DNA of 64,000 bases from Gordonibacter sp. An230 (GTDB lineage: Bacteria; Actinomycetota; Coriobacteriia; Coriobacteriales; Eggerthellaceae): positions 62,001-126,000 of the forward strand of contig NZ_NFJP01000010.1 in assembly GCF_002159915.1 (NCBI RefSeq), in the 5' to 3' direction. Shown here piece after piece: positions 9,785 to 16,087 of the stretch. The stretch's first letter is position 1; each line of letters opens with the position of its first letter. Made by a program: the position numbers and the translations under genes. The notes beneath the pieces were generated by a model that saw nothing but the letters and a program-made list of their open reading frames with translations, did not search any database and was not told where the DNA came from.

Positions 9785-12082
9785 TTAGCAGCTCAACAGC
9801 TCGAGAACCTCCTCTCCCACCGCGACCAGCCCCACGTCCTCCCGGTAGAAGGATCGACAACCGTCATCTCTCAATATGAGGAACGGCTCAAGCTCCTCGA
9901 CCGCGCCGGTCTTTTTGTATTCGTCTATCTTCCACACAGGTACGCTCACGCTGAACCTCTGCAAGCGCATGGCCATGCCAGCCGGATTTTCGCTGGCAAG
10001 CAGCTCCTTGAGCAGCGTCCGCCCCTCTTCGCCCCATGGCACGAACACGGGAACCGAATCGTCCTCGATGATGCGGTAGTCGAGGGCGCACTGCTCGAAG
10101 GGCATGGTTTTAAATCCTGCGGCGATCAGGTCTTTGGAAGTCAGCTTCTGGAAAATGTGCTTGGCATCGAGGTCTTCCGTGCCGTAGCGCGTCGAGAAGA
10201 AAGCGGGTATGAGCGATTCGTCGACCTTCCCGTCGTTTTCACGGATCACATCACGGGCTATGCTCTTCATTTTCTCGAGCCATGCGCCCGTCTTCTGACG
10301 CTCGCCATCGACAGCGCATTCGAACACGTGCACCATGCCCCCGTCGATCAGACGGCCCTCCCGATTGCAGCGCCCCGCGGCCTGCACGACGGAATCAAGG
10401 CCCGCAAGTTCGCGGTACACCTCGGGAAAATCGACGTCCACGCCGGCCTCCACAAGCTGCGTCGACACGACGACGCAGCGCTGCTTGTCGTCGAGCCTCT
10501 TGCGAATGCGTTCGAGCATGGCGCTGCGATGCGCCGGGATCATGAAAGCGCTTAAATGGAAGAACCCCTCGTCGTACGCGTGTTTTGCATCTGAAAGCTC
10601 GCCGCGCTCCACCGCTCTCGTCACCACGTCGTCATAGATCGTGCGGGCCAGGGCGCGCGTACCCACGACGCAAAGCACCTCATGGCAATCAACGATGCGT
10701 TCAGCGAGGTCAGCCTTCTCAATTGCTCCGAGCGACTCGTAGGCGACCCGCCCTCCGAACGCCTCGTCGAACAAGTCGCGACGCCGCACGATCTCGCATG
10801 GCTCAGCGCCGAACGGCCAAAGCCCTTCCAACGCCGGCTGCGTAGCCGTGCACAGCACGACGCTCGATTCGTAACCCGCCACCAACTCCTCGAGCATGGC
10901 AAGCGAGGGCTTGAGAAGCGAGTCGGGAAGCGTTTGCGCTTCGTCGAGGATGATGACGCTCTTCGCCATGTTGTGCACCTTGCGGCTCTTGCCCGGCTTG
11001 TTCGAGAACAGCGACTCGAACAGCTGCACGTTCGTCGTCACCACGATGGGCGCATCCCAGTTTTGGACAGCGAGTCGCTGCTTGGCCTTCTCCTCGTCGC
11101 CGAGGTCGCTGAAGTCGTAGTTCGAATGATGCTCGAGCACGTTTTCAGAACCAAAGATGGTTTTAAGCGTGCCGGCAGTTTGCTCGACGATACTGGTGAA
11201 CGGAATCGCGACGATGACCCGATCCAGCCCGTGCTCAACCGCATGCCGCAGCCCGAACGCCATCGAGCTGAGCGTCTTACCGCCACCGGTGGGCACCGTC
11301 ATCGTGTAGAGTCCGCAGGGTAGCATGGAGGCCCCAAGGCACTCCTCGTACACCGAGCGGCGCACGCGGTTGACCGGCGTTTCCTTCGCGCTCCCCATGA
11401 GTTCGCTCATATGGGCTTCGAGTTTCGCCAGCAGCTCTTCCATGCTGGCAAGGTCGCGTGCCTCGCGCGCTTCTGCAGCTTCGGGAGTCATGAAGCGCTC
11501 GGTATCCAGATAATCGCTGTCAACAAGCGCCGAATATAAGAAATGTTCGAGCACGAACGTCGAGAACACCTTGCTCCCCGTTCCCTCGAACGTGCGACCA
11601 TAGCGCATGGGGGCTCCCAGTTGCGCAAGATCGGGAAGGCTGATCTCACCCGCTTCGGCCAAGTCGAAAAAAGCGTCATAAGGATCGATAGCGTTTGCAA
11701 GCCGGTCTTTGAGAGGGGTTCGCAAAGAAACCTTCTGCGAGCCAGAGCATTCCGACCAGTTCATGCCGTTAGCCATTCCCCCGTGATGCCCGCAGAGCGC
11801 ATAGGCCATGAACTGGCCGCATGTTGCATACCGTTCGATCGCGATCTTCGCGCCCGCGGTCGAATGATCTACCGGTTTGCCGCCCTCCAAGCGCTTCTGG
11901 AAGCCGGCGCTTGCCTTGCCCGCGTCATGCAGCAAACCGAGCGTGCGCCCCCATGTCCCCATGTCGAATTTCTCTGCGAATGCCTCGGCCCGTCGCGCCA
12001 CCTCGTTCGCATGCTCCGAAAGCGTCTGCCAGGTGGAAACATCTTCAAGATCAGAACCGGTATGAGCGTAATATTCAGGCAT
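9785..12082 (-). CDS. cas3: Cas3 HD nuclease-helicase
   Basis: This 765-residue protein has an N-terminal HD nuclease domain (H24, H52-D53 in LLHDAGK, H73, H99-H100) and a superfamily 2 helicase: Walker A TGGGKT at 265-270, DEAQ at 380-383, a CTATQPAL motif III, and an arginine-finger motif VI near QAAGRCNREG. It unwinds and degrades DNA marked by Cascade. The ATG at 12082 has AAGGA about 7 nt upstream. It is the first gene of the operon, so its upstream gap (12083-12458) should carry the control region for all cas genes. All key residues appear intact. Confidence 0.96.
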   Translation of the reverse strand: MPEYYAHTGSDLEDVSTWQTLSEHANEVARRAEAFAEKFDMGTWGRTLGLLHDAGKASAGFQKRLEGGKPVDHSTAGAKIAIERYATCGQFMAYALCGHHGGMANGMNWSECSGSQKVSLRTPLKDRLANAIDPYDAFFDLAEAGEISLPDLAQLGAPMRYGRTFEGTGSKVFSTFVLEHFLYSALVDSDYLDTERFMTPEAAEAREARDLASMEELLAKLEAHMSELMGSAKETPVNRVRRSVYEECLGASMLPCGLYTMTVPTGGGKTLSSMAFGLRHAVEHGLDRVIVAIPFTSIVEQTAGTLKTIFGSENVLEHHSNYDFSDLGDEEKAKQRLAVQNWDAPIVVTTNVQLFESLFSNKPGKSRKVHNMAKSVIILDEAQTLPDSLLKPSLAMLEELVAGYESSVVLCTATQPALEGLWPFGAEPCEIVRRRDLFDEAFGGRVAYESLGAIEKADLAERIVDCHEVLCVVGTRALARTIYDDVVTRAVERGELSDAKHAYDEGFFHLSAFMIPAHRSAMLERIRKRLDDKQRCVVVSTQLVEAGVDVDFPEVYRELAGLDSVVQAAGRCNREGRLIDGGMVHVFECAVDGERQKTGAWLEKMKSIARDVIRENDGKVDESLIPAFFSTRYGTEDLDAKHIFQKLTSKDLIAAGFKTMPFEQCALDYRIIEDDSVPVFVPWGEEGRTLLKELLASENPAGMAMRLQRFSVSVPVWKIDEYKKTGAVEELEPFLILRDDGCRSFYREDVGLVAVGEEVLELLSC

Positions 12083-12285
12083 ATGCCGTCCTTTTTCGGA
12101 CCGTTATTGTAATGGCTACCAGCATTGTATCCTACCTTCATTTGGCAACTATCCCTATACTGGGACTCGCAGGCAAGAACCTAATCGAAATCGTTATTTC
12201 TTCTGGCGCGTGGCGCGAAAGGACACACATATCCCGATCTTGCAGAACCATGACCTGAATCGCACTTTTAGCTTACCCTTCATTC

Positions 12286-12320
12286 TATTTCCTTTATAGA
12301 TTGGGTTAAGTTAATACTTA
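12286..12320 (-). promoter_or_regulatory. Candidate cas-operon promoter overlapped by a guide-like target
   Basis: On the minus strand TATAAA (12298-12293) lies in an AT-rich stretch and would start a transcript running into cas3 with a leader of about 200 nt. No convincing -35 hexamer is seen. On the plus strand, 12296-12311 (ATAGATTGGGTTAAGT) matches the spacer-like sequence of the adjacent crRNA-like element at 15 of 16 positions, the only mismatch being position 6, and is preceded by TTT, close to the type I-C PAM TTC. Alternative: a second weak promoter, TTGCCT-17-GATAGT, lies closer to cas3. Confidence 0.45.
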
Positions 12321-12404
12321 TTACGACACCCGTAGTATATATAAAAATGGGAGGCGCGTCTACAAGACGCGCCTCCCACCGTCACACACTTAACCCATTC
12401 TATA
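12295..12404. repeat. Nested inverted repeats between hipA-like gene and cas3
   Basis: An outer 16-nt inverted repeat (12295-12310 and 12389-12404, 15 of 16 paired) encloses a perfect 12-bp stem (12349-12360 and 12366-12377) with a 5-nt loop. The inner stem is a terminator. The outer pair is what a crRNA-like guide and its nearby target would look like; it is also what a small inverted-repeat (MITE-like) insertion would look like, since both ends read TATA. I favour the guide reading because a CRISPR-like repeat abuts it at the exact base. Confidence 0.7.
12338..12377 (-). terminator. Rho-independent terminator
   Basis: Read on the minus strand, GGGAGGCGCGTC (12377-12366) pairs perfectly with GACGCGCCTCCC (12360-12349) across a 5-nt loop, and ATTTTTATATATA follows directly. 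It would end transcription from the hipA-like gene and from the repeat-like element, insulating cas3 from both. Confidence 0.88.
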
Positions 12405-12430
12405 TTTCAATCCACGCATTTGTGCGACAA
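12338..12430 (-). ncRNA. Candidate crRNA-like regulatory RNA with solitary type I-C-like repeat
   Basis: On the minus strand 12428-12404 is a 25-nt type I-C-like repeat: it starts GTCGCAC and ends GCGTGGATTGAAAT, with a CGCA/TGCG mini-stem. The resident array repeat is 31 nt and ends GCGGGTTGAAAC, so this is a divergent, shortened copy. Its 3' end is followed at once by a spacer-like stretch starting ATAGAATGGGTTAAGTGTGT and then by a terminator. TATAAA (12442-12437) sits 8 nt before the repeat. The product would be an RNA of about 85-95 nt containing one crRNA-like handle and guide. Whether Cas5 processes it is unknown. Confidence 0.5.
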
Positions 12431-12458
12431 AACCAGTTTATACCACTTTGTACGGCAT

Positions 12459-13709
12459 TTACTTCTCTGCCACGTCCTTCAAAATCTTACCAGGATCGAC
12501 GGTCGGCAATACGAGCAGCATTGCAGCGCGACGTGCAATATAGCTATCCAAACACCTCAACCGCTCGTCGCTGAAATAGTTGCGGACATCGCTCTCATCG
12601 AACTCGTCCATGACCGGATGGCGCTCGAAGACGAATCCGGCAAGCCGCTCCAATTGCGCTTTCTGCACCGGACCGATCACAAGAGCCGCCTGCTCGTCGA
12701 GCGAGGGAGCGAACGCGCCGCGGCTGATCGACGCCTTCCGCATCATGGCATCCACGGTCAACTCATCAGGCATTGCGCTCGCGAACAACCCTAGGTTGTG
12801 ATCGAACAGCGGGGCCATCCCCCGCACGATGCCCGTACCGTTGTCGCGCAGGACGCCGTAATTTCCCATATGACGATCCTCGTTGCAGATGAGCGCGTCG
12901 AATACGAGCATCGACTTGAACTTCTCAAGCTCTGCCTCGCCGAGGTTCGCGAAATACGCAAGCGCCTCGCGCAGGTTCATGTCCTTGAAACGCTCGGGGC
13001 GAACCGCGAAGCCGAAAGGTACGAACGCGACGTCCTTCGAGCAGAATAGTTCGCAGGTGGAGCAGAGCTTCCTCTTCCACAACGCCAAGTCGTATGAAAC
13101 CGCGTCGATCCCCATGCGGTACGCGATCTGGAAAGATAGATATTCCGAATAGGGCTCCTTACCCACGTTCGCGCCCTCGAACAGGTGGCCGGCCTTGAAC
13201 AGCAGGCGCTTCGACCCCGCTGCGCGCCACGCCTTGGGGAACATGCCGCCGATGGTGAGCTCGCCGGGGATGCCGCCGTCGGCAAGCGCGTCTGAGACGA
13301 CACCCGTGTACGCGACAAGCTGCAATGCAGCGCTCATCTCATTGTCGTACAGGTTCCATTCGCCGAACGAGCCCTCGGAGCCTTGGGGGACAACCCAATA
13401 GGAATCGTTGAGCGAAAGGCCCTTGCTCACATCGATGATCGATTTGGCGTCATCGGACTCGATGCCGCACGACTTGAGTATCTCGTCAACATAGGCGCGA
13501 TTCTTCGGGATACGCCGTCGGTGAATCCATTCGATCAGGCGCTCGCGAGTTGCCTCCCCGTCGAACGACAAGGGGAGAAGGCTGCTTGCCGACGAGTCCG
13601 TCGAGAGTATCTCGATCGAAAGATCTCCGTACTCGCCTCGCGACATGCGAAAGACGATCAGAACCCGATCGAACAGCCGCAGCTCGTATATGTCGCTCTC
13701 GCGCATCAT
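12459..13709 (-). CDS. HipA-like Ser/Thr protein kinase, no antitoxin gene beside it
   Basis: This 416-residue protein has the HipA/PI3K-like kinase core: a nucleotide-binding Lys in LLFKAGH (K172), the catalytic segment CNEDRHMGNYG (D278, N283) and a metal-binding PLFDHN segment (D303). HipA kinases are toxins that phosphorylate targets such as glutamyl-tRNA synthetase; other relatives have different targets. No HipB-like HTH gene is adjacent on either side. The gene reads towards cas3 and ends 30 nt before the crRNA-like element, so it is either a chance neighbour or part of a guarded CRISPR locus. There is no Shine-Dalgarno sequence; a -10 box placed 6 nt before the ATG suggests a leaderless mRNA. 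An excisionase-type or phage-resistance role is also possible. Confidence 0.75.
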   Translation of the reverse strand: MMRESDIYELRLFDRVLIVFRMSRGEYGDLSIEILSTDSSASSLLPLSFDGEATRERLIEWIHRRRIPKNRAYVDEILKSCGIESDDAKSIIDVSKGLSLNDSYWVVPQGSEGSFGEWNLYDNEMSAALQLVAYTGVVSDALADGGIPGELTIGGMFPKAWRAAGSKRLLFKAGHLFEGANVGKEPYSEYLSFQIAYRMGIDAVSYDLALWKRKLCSTCELFCSKDVAFVPFGFAVRPERFKDMNLREALAYFANLGEAELEKFKSMLVFDALICNEDRHMGNYGVLRDNGTGIVRGMAPLFDHNLGLFASAMPDELTVDAMMRKASISRGAFAPSLDEQAALVIGPVQKAQLERLAGFVFERHPVMDEFDESDVRNYFSDERLRCLDSYIARRAAMLLVLPTVDPGKILKDVAEK

Positions 13710-13715
13710 GAGCGC

Positions 13716-13744
13716 ATTGTAGCATGGCGGGACCGCGCTGTCCG
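13716..13744 (-). promoter_or_regulatory. Promoter of the hipA-like gene, leaderless
   Basis: On the minus strand TACAAT (13721-13716) is preceded at 17 nt by CGGACA and followed after 6 nt by the ATG at 13709, so the predicted transcription start coincides with the start codon. This explains the missing ribosome-binding site. Confidence 0.55.
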
Positions 13745-14187
13745 GACGCCCCCCTCAGCACCCAAGCCGGTTGGAGCGTGGCGCAGCGAGCCTTCGTATA
13801 GCGCGAGATCGCGATGTCAGCGCCTCAACCAACATTACCGTGCGTAGCGCATGGCCGAATTCCAACAACGAGGTCCGAGCCCCAACCCAGGATGCAGCCG
13901 ACAGCCCAAACGGACGAAATTGAGCAAACCCCTTCGCTCGTGACGTCAGCGTTTCGAACTCGCACGCCAGAAAAGCCATCTCGATCAGCCAGAACGCCAT
14001 CGTAGACTTGCAGCCTGGACCCCACCCGAAAACCCGACCCCTCGCTCTCGGGAAAGCGGCGATTCCTCGTTGGCTCGTCAGCAAAACCGCACAGGCGGCC
14101 TCGCTCCGGAAGCGCATGGTTCCCGGCGGGATGCAACCCCAATGCCCGCCTACAGCAAACCCCCTATACCCATCGGCGGCAACCTCG
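13745..14187. other. Intergenic stretch between two divergent leaderless genes
   Basis: This is the bulk of a 490-base gap between the divergent hipA-like and Nudix genes. Open frames on both strands (for instance minus 14219-13755) show no recognisable domain, atypical composition and no ribosome-binding site. I see no antitoxin, RNA gene or repeat that I can support. It may hold an intergenic repeat family of the genome, which cannot be judged from one copy. Confidence 0.4.
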
Positions 14188-14193
14188 TACAAT
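14188..14193 (+). promoter_or_regulatory. -10 box of the Nudix gene, leaderless
   Basis: TACAAT lies 6 nt before the ATG at 14200 with no Shine-Dalgarno sequence between, the same geometry as at the divergent hipA-like gene. The -35 region is weak. Confidence 0.45.
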
Positions 14194-14199
14194 AGTCTT

Positions 14200-14850
14200 A
14201 TGCCCCTCATCGACGACATACGAGCCTACCGACCCTTCAACGAACAGGAAGAGGTCGATCGCGAGATCATCCTCCGGCAGCTCGAAAGCGACCCGGACGT
14301 GTTCGACCGCAGTTCGCTCGCGCACGTAACGTGCTCGATTTGGACGGTCGACCCGACCGCAGCCAAGACGCTCATGGTCCACCACAACGTCTACAGCTCC
14401 TGGAGCTGGATAGGCGGGCACGCCGACGGAGAGCGCGACTTGATCCGCGTCGCCTTGCGCGAGCTCGAAGAGGAGACGGGCGTCGCCGATGCGCGGCTCG
14501 TCGCATCATGCGGCCCTGGCGGCATCTTCTCACTGGAAGTGCTCACGGTGGACGGCCACGAGAAACGACATCGCTACGTGAGCCCGCATCTCCACCTCAA
14601 CGTGACCTACCTGGCCGTGGCCTCGTCCGACGAGTCGTTGCGCGCCAAGCCGGACGAGAACGACGGTGTGCGCTGGATGACCCTCGACGAAGCTCTCGCC
14701 TCGTCGACGGAGCCGTGGATCCGTGATCGGATCTACCGCAAGCTCGTCGACAAGCTGTCGACAGTCGACGTCGGACGAGACGGCGAACCCGCCCCTTCGC
14801 CTCCCGGCAAGCTGGCAACCGTCGACATCCAACGTTCGCGCACAAGATAG
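14200..14850 (+). CDS. Nudix hydrolase
   Basis: This 216-residue protein has a Nudix box at about residues 71-94: GGHADGERDLIR followed by VALRELEEETGV. The catalytic RELEEE part is intact, while the first glutamate of the consensus appears shifted by one residue, with Arg in its place. Nudix enzymes cleave nucleoside diphosphates linked to another group; the substrate cannot be told here. The first 60 residues resemble the NUDIX proteins with an N-terminal IxxYxPxNxQExxD segment. The start at 14200 is chosen because family similarity begins at MPLIDDI and a -10 box sits directly upstream. The 3' end overlaps the convergent TudS-GNAT gene by 118 bases. Confidence 0.85.
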   Translation: MPLIDDIRAYRPFNEQEEVDREIILRQLESDPDVFDRSSLAHVTCSIWTVDPTAAKTLMVHHNVYSSWSWIGGHADGERDLIRVALRELEEETGVADARLVASCGPGGIFSLEVLTVDGHEKRHRYVSPHLHLNVTYLAVASSDESLRAKPDENDGVRWMTLDEALASSTEPWIRDRIYRKLVDKLSTVDVGRDGEPAPSPPGKLATVDIQRSRTR

Positions 14851-15875
14851 TAGCACTCGCAGTCCTGCATGAGGCCATCAAGGGTCGCCTCGATGCCGTG
14901 CAACGTTCCCTCGCGGACGAACCCCAACTTCTCGATCACGCGTCGTGAGCGTGCGTTGAAGGAATAGTGAGTGCAGGTGATCATCGCGAGGCTCAGCTCT
15001 TCGAAACCGTAGCGCAGCACCTCACTCGACGCCTCGGTCATATATCCGCGGCCCCATGCGCGCCGCGCGAGCGCGTAGCCCAGCATGAGGCAGTCCACAT
15101 TGCGTCGCTGCGGATCGCGAATGAGCCCGATCGATCCGATGCACGGCCCCACGGCACCGGCGTCGGCGCCGTCGCCGCGCTTCTCGAAGATGCCGAACAC
15201 GTGTGGCTCGTGCGCAATCACCTCGACAAACATACGCGCGTCCTCGCGCGTGCGATGCGGCGCCCATCCTGCATCGGGATCGACAGCAGGATCGCTGCAG
15301 TAGGCGAACACATCGTCGATGTCGTCGGAGATCAGCGGGCGCAGCACGAGGCGCTTGGTCTCCAACGAAGGGCACTCCGCAGACGTCTCGGCCAATACGG
15401 CGGGCACCTGACCCGGACGCTGCGCCGCGCTCGCCTCGAGGCACGCCGCGAACTGCGATTCGTCGAGCGTGCGCACTCCCGCCTCGCGCAGCGCTCGAGC
15501 TGCGACGCCGTAACCAGGCACGAGAACGCCGGCGAACGTGCCGTCGTACACGAGGCCGCATCCGCATGAGGGGCTCTTCGCCTTGAGAACCGCCAGCGTG
15601 CAGCCCCGTTCCGACGCCAGTTCCACCGTTTTGGCTGCCCCTGCCAAAAACGCGTCCGTGACATCGCCCCCGTCCGCGTCGACCACGCGCAGAGCGCGCT
15701 CGGCTGCGACGATCTCGCAAGGCGTGCGCGGCACGGGCAGGCCTCCGAGCATCTCGGGGCACACGCCCACGAACTCGCGCGTCGCGCCCAGTTGCAGCAC
15801 CGCCTCGCAAGAACGAGATTCCCCGTCGTAACGGCACGGCTCGCCCAGCAGGCATGCGCTCACGGCTATCGGCAT
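14733..15875 (-). CDS. TudS-like (DUF523) domain fused to GNAT acetyltransferase
   Basis: This protein of about 380 residues joins two domains. Residues 1-150 are DUF523: ACLLGEPCRYDG, VCPEMLGGLPVPR and KAKSPSCGCG carry the three conserved Cys expected to bind a [4Fe-4S] cluster. The family includes the thiouracil desulfidase TudS. Residues about 170-350 are a GNAT N-acetyltransferase of the RimJ/RimL type (TKRLVLRPL, RAWGRGYMTEA, NARSRRVIEKLGF). The start at 15875 is preceded by GGAAGG, and the frame upstream of it has no domain. The C-terminal tail of about 30 residues is low-complexity and lies in the overlap with the Nudix gene. The pairing hints at handling of modified bases or tRNA damage, but no substrate is shown. 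Confidence 0.85.
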   Translation of the reverse strand: MPIAVSACLLGEPCRYDGESRSCEAVLQLGATREFVGVCPEMLGGLPVPRTPCEIVAAERALRVVDADGGDVTDAFLAGAAKTVELASERGCTLAVLKAKSPSCGCGLVYDGTFAGVLVPGYGVAARALREAGVRTLDESQFAACLEASAAQRPGQVPAVLAETSAECPSLETKRLVLRPLISDDIDDVFAYCSDPAVDPDAGWAPHRTREDARMFVEVIAHEPHVFGIFEKRGDGADAGAVGPCIGSIGLIRDPQRRNVDCLMLGYALARRAWGRGYMTEASSEVLRYGFEELSLAMITCTHYSFNARSRRVIEKLGFVREGTLHGIEATLDGLMQDCECYYLVRERWMSTVASLPGGEGAGSPSRPTSTVDSLSTSLR

Positions 15876-16043
15876 CCCCCATCCTTCCACTCCGGCATTC
15901 TCGTCACAGCGAGAAACGTAACGCAGTATAGCAAAGCATCGGGACGAGGCGTCGGAGAAGCAAGGTGGCCTGCGGGAGAGGGCGTCCCCGACCCAAAACC
16001 CGAAAGGCTCGCGGGCGCATTCGCCCCCTCCGAAACGCGACAA

Positions 16044-16067
16044 GTCCTCCGCCGAACGGCGAAGGAC
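16044..16067 (-). terminator. Hairpin after the fatty-acid operon
   Basis: GTCCTCCGCC and GGCGAAGGAC form a 10-bp stem with one mismatch and a 4-nt loop, 20 nt beyond the accDA stop. A poor T-run follows on the minus strand, so it may be an inefficient terminator or a 3'-end stabiliser. Confidence 0.35.
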
Positions 16068-16087
16068 CTGAACGAGCGCCGCCTCGC

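Noticed and set aside
12295-12404. MITE-like element with 16-nt terminal inverted repeats
   Set aside because: Kept only as an alternative: no clear target duplication beyond TA, no second copy in the window, and the crRNA-like reading explains the exact abutment of the repeat and the position-6 mismatch better.
13755-14219. 154-codon minus-strand frame as a possible HipB antitoxin
   Set aside because: No helix-turn-helix, odd composition, no ribosome-binding site, and it runs over the Nudix start.
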